A stretch of 64,000 bases of DNA from Bacteroidales bacterium (GTDB taxonomy: Bacteria; Bacteroidota; Bacteroidia; Bacteroidales; Tenuifilaceae). Of this stretch, positions 35,645 through 44,811 are shown one piece after another (position 1 is the first letter of the stretch; each line of letters starts with the position of its first letter). The notes beneath the pieces are model-generated. The model searched no databases. It had not been told where the DNA came from and saw only the letters and a program-made list of their open reading frames with translations. The DNA lies in assembly GCA_016931855.1 (NCBI GenBank), contig JAFGDZ010000081.1:124001-188000 (forward strand), given 5' to 3'. The position numbers and the translations under genes are program-made.

Positions 35645-37810
35645 ATGAGAAACGCCCTTAAAGCATCCCTTTTCATTGTTTGCTTCTTACTAATTGTAAG
35701 TGCTTCCCCCTATTTGGCTAACGGTTTCGATACAACAAAGCGAAGATTGGTTGTAGCCTCGGAGGCAACCTATCCCCCTTTTACCATAATTGACAAGGAT
35801 GGTAAGCCTACTGGGTTCTCCATTGAGCTGCTAAGGGAGGTGGCCAAAGCAGTAAACTTAGAACTTGATATCAACATTGGCTATTGGACATTTAACAAGC
35901 AGGAGTTAATTGATGGTAAAATAGATGTTCTGCCAATTGTGGGTAGAACCCCCGAGCGTGAAGCGCTATTCGATTTTTCTGTACCATACATCACCCTAGA
36001 TGGAGCTGTTTTTTCCTTAAAAAGCAATAACGCAATAAAATCTTTTGATGATTTAAGAGAGAAGCGTATTCTAGTAATGGAGGGTGATAATGCCCATGAA
36101 TACGTAATTCGCGAAAAAGTTAGTAGTAGTGTAACCTCTGTTTTTTCTTACCAAGAGGCTTTTAAGCTATTGGAATCGGGTAGGTACGATGCCGTTGTTT
36201 GTCAGCGAATTCTTGGCTTAACCATTCTAAGTGAGCTTGGTATTAGGACCATAGAGCCCAAAAAGTTTGCGTTGCCCCGCTTCAGAGTGGAGTACAGCTT
36301 TGCTGTTAAGGAGGGAAATAGTGAACTTTTAGGGTTACTCAATGAGGGTTTATCTATAGTTATTGCCGATAAAACCTACGATGCTCTTTACCATAAGTGG
36401 TTTGGGCCTAATCTGGATAAAACGCTATCGTTTAGGGGATTACTCATAAGTGCATTGTACTTCTTCATTCCCTTTATTATCCTCGTTTCAATAGTAGCAA
36501 TATTCATTCTCCGGCGCGAGGTAAAGCGCCGCACCAAGCGTTTACATAACGAGGTGCAATCGCACAAAGAAACAGCAGACGCACTTAAAGTGCAGCAAGC
36601 GTTACTTGAAATGATGGAGCGTGTGTCTAAAGTTGGGGGTTGGCAGTACGAGGTGCAAACAGAGCTACACACCTGGACAAAAGGTGTTTTTGATATTTAT
36701 GGCATTCCAGACATATCTTCGGAGCCATTTGTAAGCAGCCATTTCCTTAATTGCTATGCACCCGATGAGCGAGAGAGAATAGAAGGGACACTTCTGGAGT
36801 CCATTAAAACAGGAAGTTCCTACGACCTGGTTCTCTCGTTAACCTCCTTCGATGGTGTTTTTAAGTACATAAGGCTTGCCGGACAAGCAGAGCAGCGTGA
36901 TGGAAAGGTGTCCCGATTGTATGGTAGTATAATGGATATTACCCAGCAAAAGAGCATTGAGCAGGAGCTAATAAAGCTGAAGAACGAGCTGGAGGAGAAG
37001 GTATCCCTTCGTACCAAAGAGCTTAACGAGAAGGTTGATAAGCTGGACAAGAGCCAAAAGGCCATGCTTTTTATGGTGGAGGATTTAAACGGACTTACGG
37101 CGCAGCTTAAGAGTGAGCGTAAAAAGTTGGAGATATCAAACAAGGAGCTTGAGGCATTTTCCTACTCTGTTTCCCACGATTTACGAGCCCCCCTGCGTGC
37201 AATTGATGGCTACAGCCGCATTGTAATTGAGGAGTACGCACCAAAGCTCGATGCCGAAGGTGTGCGCCTACTTAATGTAATTAGGGCGAGCAGCAACAAA
37301 ATGGACACCCTTATCGCCGATTTGCTATCGCTATCGCGTGTTACCCGTAGCGAGATGAAGATTGTGCCTGTTGATATGGCCGCATTGGCTCGCTCTGTTT
37401 ATAGCGATATCTCGGCCAGCGGACAGTGCAGCAATGTAGAATTTACTGTTGGCGATATTCCTACTGCCAATGCCGACCAAACGCTAATTCGTCAGGTTTG
37501 GGTTAATCTTATCGATAATGCTCTAAAGTACTCGGGAACAAAACCCTTGCGAGCTATAGAGGTGGGTAGCCAGACTAACCCCGAGGAGCAAATTTACTAT
37601 GTGAGGGATAACGGCGTTGGATTTAATCCCGCTTACAAGGATAAGCTCTTTGAAACGTTTCAGAGGCTGCACGCCGACTCGGAGTTTGAGGGCACTGGTG
37701 TAGGCCTTTCCGTTGTTAGGCGTATTGTAACAAGGCATGGCGGCCGCGTTTGGGCCGATGGCATTGAGAATGAAGGAGCAACATTTTGGTTTAGCCTTCC
37801 TAAGAGTTAG
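35645..37810 (+). CDS. Solute-binding-protein/PAS/histidine kinase fusion
   Basis: A 721-residue membrane kinase resembling the BvgS/EvgS layout. After a signal anchor (ALKASLFIVCFLLIVSASP) comes a periplasmic solute-binding family 3 domain (about 35-255) with LVVASEATYPPFTIIDKDG and RTPEREALFDFSVPY, typical of amino-acid or small-ligand binding. A membrane helix (LYFFIPFIILVSIVAIFIL) follows at about 265-290, then a PAS domain, a coiled coil, DHp with YSVSHDLRAPLRAIDGY (H511), and ATPase with NLIDNALKYSG, VRDNGVGFN and GTGVGLSVV. All catalytic residues are present. I use the ATG at 35645; the frame extends upstream to a TTG at 35615, which overlaps no signal peptide. It has no receiver, so a neighbouring single-domain regulator may be its target. 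Confidence 0.9.
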   Translation: MRNALKASLFIVCFLLIVSASPYLANGFDTTKRRLVVASEATYPPFTIIDKDGKPTGFSIELLREVAKAVNLELDINIGYWTFNKQELIDGKIDVLPIVGRTPEREALFDFSVPYITLDGAVFSLKSNNAIKSFDDLREKRILVMEGDNAHEYVIREKVSSSVTSVFSYQEAFKLLESGRYDAVVCQRILGLTILSELGIRTIEPKKFALPRFRVEYSFAVKEGNSELLGLLNEGLSIVIADKTYDALYHKWFGPNLDKTLSFRGLLISALYFFIPFIILVSIVAIFILRREVKRRTKRLHNEVQSHKETADALKVQQALLEMMERVSKVGGWQYEVQTELHTWTKGVFDIYGIPDISSEPFVSSHFLNCYAPDERERIEGTLLESIKTGSSYDLVLSLTSFDGVFKYIRLAGQAEQRDGKVSRLYGSIMDITQQKSIEQELIKLKNELEEKVSLRTKELNEKVDKLDKSQKAMLFMVEDLNGLTAQLKSERKKLEISNKELEAFSYSVSHDLRAPLRAIDGYSRIVIEEYAPKLDAEGVRLLNVIRASSNKMDTLIADLLSLSRVTRSEMKIVPVDMAALARSVYSDISASGQCSNVEFTVGDIPTANADQTLIRQVWVNLIDNALKYSGTKPLRAIEVGSQTNPEEQIYYVRDNGVGFNPAYKDKLFETFQRLHADSEFEGTGVGLSVVRRIVTRHGGRVWADGIENEGATFWFSLPKS

Positions 37811-37813
37811 TCC

Positions 37814-39025
37814 TTATTGCTGTTCTTTTTTCTCGTTTACACTTATTGGAATAGAAAAGCTAAACGTACTGCCCTTTCCCTGCTCGCTTTCAACAGTAAT
37901 AGTGCCGTTGTGCCCTTCAACAATCCGTTTTACAATTGACAGTCCCAATCCAGTTCCTTTTTCGCCCATGGTACCTTCGTACTCAATCTTCTGAAACGGC
38001 CTGAATAGCTTCGCCATGTTTTCCTTGCTAATGCCAATGCCCTTATCCTTAACCGTAATGTTTACCATTCCTTTCTTATAACAAATGCTTACTGCAATGG
38101 TGCTTTGGGGATGAGAAAACTTTACCGCATTGTTTATTAGGTTTATAAAAACCTGCTCTACTTTACTCTCATCGGCAGTAACAAAGTACTCCTTTTTGGG
38201 GGCTTTAAGGACGATGCTAATACCCTTCCTTTTTGATAGGGTGTTCTGCATCTCAACCCAACGCGCAACACTTGCCGAGATGCTAAAGAAGGAAAGGTTT
38301 AGATTTATCTTTCCCGACTCAATTTTTGAGTAGTCCAGCAAATCTTCTACCAAGTGGAGCATAAAGCTAGAGGTTTGCGATATTACGCCCAAAAACTCCT
38401 TTTGCCTATCGGTAAGTACATGGGCTGCCTCTTCCTCAATAAACATGGCGTAGGTTTGGATAACCCCAAGCGGGTTTCGTAGGTCGTGTGCAGCCATGCC
38501 TAGAAAACGATTTTTCATCTCGTTTAGGCGTTCCAGCTCCGTATTCTTTTTGGTTAGCTCGCGCTGTAGGTTTATTAAATCGTTATTAAGCAGGGTTAGC
38601 TCATTAAGCAGTAGCTCGGTTTCAGACTGCTTTTCCCTTTTCGCTATCATCTCCTTTGATATAAGCCTAATGTAGTTTGCCTGCTCATTGTTAATCTCCT
38701 GCAAGTGGTTGCAAAACTCTACTGCTTCGCTCTGATTATCGGCACCCACCACCAGTATTGTATCGTTCATAGCAATGGCAATAAACGACAGCTGCTGTAC
38801 GCTACTGTTTACCTTAGCCTGTAGCGGGTAATCAACAATAATCCCTTGGGCTTTGGCTTCAAGCATTAGGGTAAGCGGGGTTCCACCTGTATTGGTAAAG
38901 AATATTTGCGAAACATTTGTGCCGTGTTCTAGTGCTACGTTAAAGGGTATGTTATTGGTTAGCACCTCTTTTATGCTACCAAAAACATCGCAGGTAAAGG
39001 CGCAGCCATTGGTGTTAAGCTCCAT
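37814..39025 (-). CDS. Soluble histidine kinase paired with a B12-binding sensor
   Basis: A 403-residue cytoplasmic kinase. Residues 1-115 form a sensory domain I cannot assign (beta-rich, VALEHGTNVSQIFFTN). A coiled coil follows (about 125-170), then DHp with FLGMAAHDLRNPLGVIQTY (H180), N box INLINNAVKFSHP, G boxes VKDKGIGIS and GEKGTGLGLSIVKR. All catalytic boxes are intact. It begins six bases after the stop of the cobalamin-binding protein gene, so the two are very likely translated from one mRNA and function together. Its own stop is three bases from the stop of the convergent kinase gene. Confidence 0.9.
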   Translation of the reverse strand: MELNTNGCAFTCDVFGSIKEVLTNNIPFNVALEHGTNVSQIFFTNTGGTPLTLMLEAKAQGIIVDYPLQAKVNSSVQQLSFIAIAMNDTILVVGADNQSEAVEFCNHLQEINNEQANYIRLISKEMIAKREKQSETELLLNELTLLNNDLINLQRELTKKNTELERLNEMKNRFLGMAAHDLRNPLGVIQTYAMFIEEEAAHVLTDRQKEFLGVISQTSSFMLHLVEDLLDYSKIESGKINLNLSFFSISASVARWVEMQNTLSKRKGISIVLKAPKKEYFVTADESKVEQVFINLINNAVKFSHPQSTIAVSICYKKGMVNITVKDKGIGISKENMAKLFRPFQKIEYEGTMGEKGTGLGLSIVKRIVEGHNGTITVESEQGKGSTFSFSIPISVNEKKEQQ

Positions 39026-39031
39026 ATGCTG

Positions 39032-40090
39032 TTAACTTTTAATAAGTTGATTACCCATTGCAACGGCAAGCAGTGCGTTAGGTGCATATCCATCGGCTTG
39101 GAATTCGCTAAGCGATATATCTTCCCTATTAAGAGCTAGGCCACCAATCATAATCTTTGTGGAAGAGGAAACCCCTTTGCGAATTATCGCCACAGCATTT
39201 TTTAGTAAGCTAATGTGGGTGGGAAGGGTAATGGAGAGCCCAATAAGGTTAACCTTGTACTCGTTGGCCGACTTTACTATACTGTCAACAGGAGTGTTTG
39301 AGCCAAGATAGTACGTGTCCCAGCCTTCCATCTCAAAAAAATCGGCAACCATTCTTATCCCAATCTCATGAAGCTCGCCACCTATATTTGCTGCTAGGAA
39401 CGATACCCCTTTTCGTTGTGTTGAGAAAATATGAGGATACAGCTGGGACATAATGTGCTGTGTTGCAGCCGTGCAAAAATGCTCCTTGGCTACATTAATC
39501 TTATTCTCAAGCCAGAGGTTTCCAATTTCGTATTGCGATTTCTGAAAAACGTTTAGGTAGATATCCCTTATTGGTACACCTTGTTCAACAGCATCAAGAA
39601 TTAGCCTCTGGGCGGTATGCCTGTCTCCGTTAAGTAGCGTTTGGGTGTATGTATGTGCAAGTTCGCCAAGGGGGGCGTTTCTATCTATAAATGAACTATT
39701 ACTGGGTAGTGGCTCATTTAGCGTGGTTAGCCCTGCGGCAATAAAGGGGCTAATAATAGGGTACTGCTCCGTGCTAAGCTCCTGCTTAAGTGTTGTGTCA
39801 ATGCACTCAAGGGCAATTTGCATCGAAGCCTCGGGCAGGTTTAGCCCTTTAAATAGCTTTTTTACCCAAGCCACATAGTCGCTAAAAATAAGAATGTTAC
39901 CAGACGAAACGGCTTCTGCTAGGAATTGCAAATGGTAACCAACATCCCTTAAGCTATGAATTTTTCCAGCCTCGCCGTATTTATCCCATAGGTGTGGCTC
40001 CCGTTTATACTTCTCGGTTACAATTTTTTCGGCAAGCTTAGTTTGTTCCTGTTGTAAAATGGTAACAACGCTATTGCGTAAAATGTCCAT
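39032..40090 (-). CDS. Cobalamin-binding sensor protein with CarH-like W(x9)EH motif
   Basis: A 352-residue soluble protein. Residues 1-125 are an all-helical domain I cannot name. Residues 150-220 form the four-helix B12 cap with W193, nine residues, then E203-H204, which is the W(x9)EH signature of CarH/LitR-type adenosylcobalamin photoreceptors. Residues 226-350 form the Rossmann-like B12-binding domain with GGELHEIGIRMV; H241 in the E-x-H-x-x-G motif would be the lower axial ligand. Further family segments are GWDTYYLGSNTPV and LIGLSITLP. Unlike CarH there is no MerR-type DNA-binding domain. The gene is followed six bases later by a soluble histidine kinase. Cobalamin binding is well supported; the signal (light, B12 or redox) is inferred. 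Confidence 0.88.
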   Translation of the reverse strand: MDILRNSVVTILQQEQTKLAEKIVTEKYKREPHLWDKYGEAGKIHSLRDVGYHLQFLAEAVSSGNILIFSDYVAWVKKLFKGLNLPEASMQIALECIDTTLKQELSTEQYPIISPFIAAGLTTLNEPLPSNSSFIDRNAPLGELAHTYTQTLLNGDRHTAQRLILDAVEQGVPIRDIYLNVFQKSQYEIGNLWLENKINVAKEHFCTAATQHIMSQLYPHIFSTQRKGVSFLAANIGGELHEIGIRMVADFFEMEGWDTYYLGSNTPVDSIVKSANEYKVNLIGLSITLPTHISLLKNAVAIIRKGVSSSTKIMIGGLALNREDISLSEFQADGYAPNALLAVAMGNQLIKS

Positions 40091-40259
40091 CAGCCTATCT
40101 ATTTAGGTTTAGAGCACTAGTACCAGATGCTACCTGTGTTACTCAATGTCTAAGTTACCCTAATTATAGCTAGTTTGGATACTTAACACAAACTATTTTA
40201 GCTCATTTGGGCTGTTGCTGATAATAATCACCAACACGTACCGTAGCGTACCAGCTTTC

Positions 40260-40589
40260 CTATCCTAACGCAACGCCATTTTCGTAGTACTTGCTACGCT
40301 CAATCAGCATAAAAACTATATCAATCTCGGGGTAGCCCATCTCTGCTGCGTGTTTAGTAATAATGCTAGCCGTTGCTTGTTGCTTCTCTGCACCACGGTC
40401 AAACCAGGTTACGTCAACTATAGGAAAGCCTTCGGTAATGGCGCCATCCTTAACAAAGGTTGATGCAATAACTTCAAGGGTAAAGTACTCGGCAGGAGTA
40501 CCAAGTTGCTCAGATAGCTCATCAACAAGCGGTTTGCTTTGCTTTGCAACCTTTTGGGCATCCATAGCCCTAAATCGAAGGAAAGGCAT
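40260..40589 (-). CDS. DUF1904-like tautomerase-superfamily protein
   Basis: A 109-residue protein beginning MPFLRFRAMDAQ; the proline after methionine and the short length suggest the tautomerase superfamily, and the text resembles the DUF1904 family as I remember it. No substrate is known. The frame is open to 40637, but a strong promoter lies at 40608-40638, so translation must start downstream of it at 40589. It is an isolated gene with a 12-20 base leader. Confidence 0.75.
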   Translation of the reverse strand: MPFLRFRAMDAQKVAKQSKPLVDELSEQLGTPAEYFTLEVIASTFVKDGAITEGFPIVDVTWFDRGAEKQQATASIITKHAAEMGYPEIDIVFMLIERSKYYENGVALG

Positions 40590-40607
40590 ACTCTTTTTCT
40601 TTTTTTG

Positions 40608-40638
40608 CAAAGATATAGAAGTATCAGGGTACGGCAAA
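40608..40638 (-). promoter_or_regulatory. Bacteroidota-type promoter for the DUF1904-like gene
   Basis: The minus strand has TTTG at 40635-40638, a 19-base spacer, and TATCTTTG at 40608-40615. Both boxes and the spacing match the Bacteroidota housekeeping consensus. This is the best promoter in the window and decides the start of the following gene. Confidence 0.65.
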
Positions 40639-40887
40639 TTATATTGTGTTTAGGGCTAACGTAAGTGGCGCAGCTAAAATGGAATTAGCAACAAAAACCT
40701 CCGAAGCAATAAAGTTTGCATCGCGCTGTATGCAATATAGGGCAGTACCAGTACCCGTATCGTAAATTAGCTAACATCTGTATCGTAAGTAAAAACACCT
40801 TATAAAAAAACAGGTATTTCCACGCTTGATTATGGGTTTTATTGCTTATATTTTTGATAATGTTTTAGCGACTTTGATTTTGATACA

Positions 40888-41247
40888 ATGGGGCAAAGAA
40901 TTTTAGTAGTAGATGACCTACAGGTTAATCGAATTATGTTACAAGGGCTGCTTTCCAATGCGGGTTACTCCGTTGAGGTTGCAGAGGATGGGGCTGAGGC
41001 TTTAGGCATTTTAACCCAAGAGCAGTTTGATTTGATAGTTTTAGATTTACTAATGCCAGGAATGAATGGCTTTGAACTGCTAGATAGACTTAAAGGAACA
41101 GTACCTCCAGTTATTGTTCTTTCTGCTCTTTCCGATATGGACAGCATTAAAAGATCACTAGACCTAGGAGCAATTGACTATGTGGCCAAACCGTTTAGCA
41201 TTCAAACCCTTTTGGCCAAAGTAAGGAATGTTTTAGACAAGAGCTAA
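40888..41247 (+). CDS. Single-domain response regulator upstream of a chemoreceptor
   Basis: A 119-residue receiver with ILVVDDLQVN acidic pair, D53 in IVLDLLMPGMNG, the switch serine in VLSALSD, and YVAKPFS. There is no output domain. It lies 22 bases before the chemoreceptor gene and is presumably co-expressed, either as a CheY-like output or as an adaptor linking the receptor to the kinases nearby. No cheA or cheW gene is in the window. Confidence 0.9.
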   Translation: MGQRILVVDDLQVNRIMLQGLLSNAGYSVEVAEDGAEALGILTQEQFDLIVLDLLMPGMNGFELLDRLKGTVPPVIVLSALSDMDSIKRSLDLGAIDYVAKPFSIQTLLAKVRNVLDKS

Positions 41248-41258
41248 CCGTAAAACCT

Positions 41259-41266
41259 AAGGAGGG
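41259..41266 (+). promoter_or_regulatory. Strong Shine-Dalgarno site of the chemoreceptor gene
   Basis: aaggaggg lies four to five bases before the ATG at 41270. A near-perfect anti-SD match is rare in this window, where most genes have AT-rich leaders, so this gene may be translated more strongly or by a different initiation mode. Confidence 0.6.
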
Positions 41267-41269
41267 GAT

Positions 41270-43447
41270 ATGAAATTTGCAGACTTAAAAATTGGTACAA
41301 AGGTACTATTAGGGTTTGGGCTTGTATCGCTAATAACACTTGTTGTTGGCGTTATTGGCTACTCAAGCCTTGCTGATGTTGCATCAAAATTCTACCATGT
41401 AACCGATGAGAGCATGGTTAGCATGGATAATATCCGTCAGTTAGAGATAAATATCGAGAAGATGCGCGTTGCGCATAGAACGCTGCTTAACCCAAACCTA
41501 CAAAAGAGCGATAGGGATAGGCAGTATCAGAATATCAATACTACCCGTACCGATATGAGTCGGGTTATGGCAAATATTGATAATTTGCCTATGACAGATA
41601 ATGAGAAGGCTGAGTGGCAGCGGCTTAAAAGTGCGCTAACCGATTGGGAGGCAGTTAACGTTCAGTTTGAGTCTTTTATGACTGAAATTCAACGTCTGGA
41701 TATTTTCTACCCAATGGAGCTGCTAAAAGACCTGGAGCGTTTTGAGGGCGACCATTATGCCCTTGAAGCAAAAGTTGCCAATGCCATTAGAACGGGAAAA
41801 ACCTTTGATGGGGGCGACGACCCTACCGCGTGCAACCTTGGGAAATGGCTTTCTAGCTTTAATACGTCGAATGCGAAAATCAATCAGGCATTTGACGATA
41901 TGAGGGAGTATCACAATACCTTCCATAACTCAGTGCATCAAATAAAGGAGGCACTAAAGGCTCGCCAAACAGCTAGAGCCTGGGCTCTTTACGAAAACCA
42001 AATGCTGCCTGCTGCAAATCAGGTGTTTGAGCAGTTTGAGGTTGCTATACAGGAGTCCGAATCGGCAGTAGCTCTTTTTGAACAGGGCGAGCACCTAAAT
42101 ATTAACACAGCAAGGGAGAAGCAAACCGTGGCCGTAGCTCTAATGCAACAGGTTCAGGTAGAGAAGGAGAAAGAGGTGTTGGCTACCGTTGCTACAGGGA
42201 AGGATGATACTAACCGGGCAAATGTTTTTTTCTTAGCAGCAATAGTTATAGGTATTGCAGTTGCCCTTACTTTAGGATTTGTGATTACCCGCGCCATTAC
42301 CCGAGGAATTAAGCGAGGTGTGGCTTTGGCTGAGGTTATTGCCGATGGCGATTTAACCGCCGATGTTGAGCCTGAGTTCCTTGAGCGTAGGGATGAGATT
42401 GGCCAACTGGCCAAGTCGCTACAGCAAATGGTGGAGAAGCTACGCGAGGTTGTTGCATCCATTCATGGTGGTGCCGATAATATTGTGGCGGCAAGCTTCC
42501 AAATGAGCTCAACTAGCCAGCAAATGTCTCAGGGCGCAAGTGAGCAGGCATCGTCGGCCGAGGAGGTTTCCAGCTCCATGGAGCAGATGGCTGCCAACAT
42601 ACAGCAGAATACCGATAACTCCCAGCAAGCAGAGCGAATAGCCCTTACCGGAGCCGATGGCATTAAGAAGGGTAGCGAGGCCACATCAACAGCAGTGGTT
42701 AGCATGAAGCAGATAGCCGAGAAGGTGTCCATTATTAGCGACATTGCATTCCAAACCAACATACTAGCACTTAACGCTGCTGTTGAGGCGGCAAGGGCTG
42801 GTGAGCAGGGACGAGGCTTTGCCGTAGTTGCTGCCGAGGTTAGAAAACTGGCTGAGCGTAGCAAGGTTGCCGCCGACGAGATTGAAAAGCTTACCCGTAG
42901 CGGCGTTCGTATTGCCGAGGATGCTGGGGCGTTGTTAGCCCAAATGGTTCCTGAAATTGAGAAAACGGCTCGACTTGTGCAGGAAATTTCCGCAGCAAGC
43001 CTTGAGCAGAACTCTGGTGCCGACCAAATTAACACGGCCATTCAGCAGCTTAACCAGGTTACCCAGCAAAACGCAGCGTCGAGCGAGGAGATGGCCACAT
43101 CGGCAGAGGAGCTAAGCAGCCAAGCAGAGCAGCTTAAGGATACTATTTCTTACTTTAGGTTAAGCCAAAAGAAAGCGGCAGTTCCTTCGTACAAAAAGGT
43201 TAGCGCTCAGTCGTTTAAAAAGGAGGCGGTTCCTGCGCCAGCGTTTAGGAGTAACGGAGGCGCAAATGGCTACGCACAACCAAAGAAAGTTGCCACTCCA
43301 AACAAGCCAAAGGTGGATGCTTCCCAGCCAAAGAAAACCGTTACCAATCAACCTATTCAGGAGGATACGGTTCAACCAAAAGGGTTTAGCTACGATTTTG
43401 TAGGGGCTAAAGGCAATGGCAACGATAGCGAGTACGAGAGGTTCTAG
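41270..43447 (+). CDS. Methyl-accepting chemotaxis protein with extracytoplasmic CZB-like zinc motif
   Basis: A 725-residue chemoreceptor. Membrane helices are at about 12-31 and 318-341, with a long helical sensor domain between. Within it, H162, C188 in ACNLGKW (W193), H215 and H219 (EYHNTFH) make the pattern of a CZB zinc-binding domain, which is normally cytoplasmic at the C-terminus. A HAMP domain follows, then a signalling domain with the hairpin-tip stretch [20 protein letters not shown] and flanking methylation helices. The C-terminal 90 residues are Lys/Pro-rich and low in complexity, ending [12 protein letters not shown], perhaps a tether. It follows a response regulator by 22 bases. 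The signalling part is nearly the same as that of the receptor at 54296. Confidence 0.93.
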   Translation: MKFADLKIGTKVLLGFGLVSLITLVVGVIGYSSLADVASKFYHVTDESMVSMDNIRQLEINIEKMRVAHRTLLNPNLQKSDRDRQYQNINTTRTDMSRVMANIDNLPMTDNEKAEWQRLKSALTDWEAVNVQFESFMTEIQRLDIFYPMELLKDLERFEGDHYALEAKVANAIRTGKTFDGGDDPTACNLGKWLSSFNTSNAKINQAFDDMREYHNTFHNSVHQIKEALKARQTARAWALYENQMLPAANQVFEQFEVAIQESESAVALFEQGEHLNINTAREKQTVAVALMQQVQVEKEKEVLATVATGKDDTNRANVFFLAAIVIGIAVALTLGFVITRAITRGIKRGVALAEVIADGDLTADVEPEFLERRDEIGQLAKSLQQMVEKLREVVASIHGGADNIVAASFQMSSTSQQMSQGASEQASSAEEVSSSMEQMAANIQQNTDNSQQAERIALTGADGIKKGSEATSTAVVSMKQIAEKVSIISDIAFQTNILALNAAVEAARAGEQGRGFAVVAAEVRKLAERSKVAADEIEKLTRSGVRIAEDAGALLAQMVPEIEKTARLVQEISAASLEQNSGADQINTAIQQLNQVTQQNAASSEEMATSAEELSSQAEQLKDTISYFRLSQKKAAVPSYKKVSAQSFKKEAVPAPAFRSNGGANGYAQPKKVATPNKPKVDASQPKKTVTNQPIQEDTVQPKGFSYDFVGAKGNGNDSEYERF
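42525..43150 (+). repeat. Chemoreceptor signalling-domain duplication, copy 1
   Basis: The DNA coding for the signalling hairpin and flanking helices is close to 90 percent identical by eye to the reverse complement of about 54475-55100. The two copies form an inverted repeat about 11 kb apart, inside two chemoreceptor genes. Confidence 0.7.
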
Positions 43448-43499
43448 CAAGTGGGCTGCATTGTTTTAGCGTGAGGCCTATTGGTATAGTAAGTTAAGG

Positions 43500-43548
43500 G
43501 GCGCACAGTATCGAGTAAAGTATATTAGTCGATTTAGTGCGCCTTTTT
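43500..43548 (+). terminator. Terminator downstream of the chemoreceptor
   Basis: Arms ggcgcac (43500-43506) and gtgcgcc (43537-43543) close a long hairpin with an inner atcga/tcgat pairing, and five T residues follow. It lies about 50 bases after the stop. Confidence 0.75.
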
Positions 43549-43657
43549 ATTTCCCTTTAGTTTCTAATGTTCTTATTCCGTTTTAGTCAATTAGCTGTCG
43601 TTTTATCAGATAGGGTTCTGTTACTTGAAGTTGGGTTTTATTCTAAAAAGTTGTGCT

Positions 43658-44041
43658 ATGGAAAAGAGAATTCTAATTATAGATGACGATGCTGATTTGG
43701 CAACATCGTTGAGGGATCTGATAACCATAGAAGGGTATCAGGTAACAATTGCTAGGAATGGAAAAGTTGGCCTTGATCTTCAGGGTAAAACGCCATTCGA
43801 CCTTGTGATAACCGATATAGTAATGCCCGAGAACGATGGGCTTGAGGTTATTATTTCCCTTCGCTGCAACTATCCGCAAACAAAAGTTATAGCCATGTCG
43901 GGAGGAGGTTACGTAAACTCAAGGGACTATTTGCTAATGGCAAAGGAACTAGGCGCCTCAATGGCCCTAAGTAAGCCCTTTGAGTTTCACCTTTTGCAAT
44001 CGGAAATTAGGCGTTTGTTGGCTAATGGAGGCTTAGAGTAA
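43658..44041 (+). CDS. Single-domain response regulator
   Basis: A 127-residue receiver starting MEKRILIIDDDADLA. Phosphoacceptor is D53 in VITDIVMPENDG, the switch serine is in AMSGGGY, and the conserved lysine is in LSKPFEF. The IVMPENDG wording and the SGGG motif are usual in NtrC-like or stand-alone receivers. The frame opens at 43625, but the ATG at 43658 is the better start because it directly precedes the receiver fold. The previous gene ends in a terminator, so it has its own promoter, which I cannot place. Its stop abuts the stop of the convergent TPR gene. Confidence 0.88.
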   Translation: MEKRILIIDDDADLATSLRDLITIEGYQVTIARNGKVGLDLQGKTPFDLVITDIVMPENDGLEVIISLRCNYPQTKVIAMSGGGYVNSRDYLLMAKELGASMALSKPFEFHLLQSEIRRLLANGGLE

Positions 44042-44782
44042 TTACCTGCCCTCAATTCTTTTTGAGGAGCATTCCGACACTACCATCTTGCAGCCATTTA
44101 CATTCTCAAGTTTGCAGCTCTTATGAAAATCAACACATGCATTGGCTTTATCGCCAAGCTTTAGGTAGGCCATGCCCCTGTTGTAAACGCTAATTGCATT
44201 ATTGGGCTCAAGGTCTAGCCCTTTACTGTAGTCGTTAATAGCATCAAGGTAGTTCCCTAAACGGTAGTTGGTAAACCCACGGCTATTGTAAACGCTAGAG
44301 TTGCGGGGGTCAATTTCCAATGCGGCATTGTAGTCGGCCATGGCAGCATCAAGGTAGGTTTCCCTAATATTGGCAAGGGCTCGGTTTAGGTAAATTTGTA
44401 CTAAGAGCGACTGGTTAGGGTTAAGCTCAAGAGCCTTAGTAAAATCCTCGATGGAGCGGCGGTACTGCTCCTTAATGTTATTTAAAACGCCCCTTTGGTA
44501 GTAGAAGGTGGGGTTTAAAGGGTGTAGCGCTATTGATTGCTCAGCATAGCGCTCTGCCTCTTTAAGGTTTTTGGCTAGTAGGTTTGCCAAAATTATTCCG
44601 TTTAGAGCAGCGGTATCGGCTGGTTGGGCCTTTAGTGCTTGCTCAAAGTCACGAATTGCCAAGGCATATTCCTTTTGCTTAATTTTGGTGTTTCCTGAAT
44701 CAATTAACGAGGCCACATCGCTTTGAGCGGAAGCAGCTAGCGTGGTGAGCAAAAAAATAGCAAAAAGTATAATTCTTTTCAT
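44042..44782 (-). CDS. Exported TPR-repeat protein
   Basis: A 246-residue protein with a signal peptide (MKRIILFAIFLLTTLAASAQS) followed by about five or six tetratricopeptide repeats, for example YYQRGVLNNIKEQYRRSIEDF and VYNSRGFTNYRLGNYLDAINDY. The C-terminus has a cysteine group (ACVDFHKSCKLENVNGC). TPR arrays mediate protein contacts; a periplasmic scaffold is likely. The next gene upstream on this strand is recR, 29 bases away, but functional linkage is not evident. Its stop directly touches the stop of the opposite-strand regulator, so there is no room for a terminator between them. Confidence 0.85.
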   Translation of the reverse strand: MKRIILFAIFLLTTLAASAQSDVASLIDSGNTKIKQKEYALAIRDFEQALKAQPADTAALNGIILANLLAKNLKEAERYAEQSIALHPLNPTFYYQRGVLNNIKEQYRRSIEDFTKALELNPNQSLLVQIYLNRALANIRETYLDAAMADYNAALEIDPRNSSVYNSRGFTNYRLGNYLDAINDYSKGLDLEPNNAISVYNRGMAYLKLGDKANACVDFHKSCKLENVNGCKMVVSECSSKRIEGR

Positions 44783-44811
44783 GCGTCTAAGGGCAAAGGT
44801 TTACACTATGT

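Noticed and set aside
40590-40637. Longer N-terminus of the DUF1904-like protein
   Set aside because: The upstream start would lie in the promoter boxes, and the family begins with Met-Pro.
42529-43041. Long open frame antisense to the chemoreceptor, also found antisense to the other receptor
   Set aside because: It exists because both sense genes encode the same conserved helices; alanine/serine-rich text is a shadow of the coding strand.
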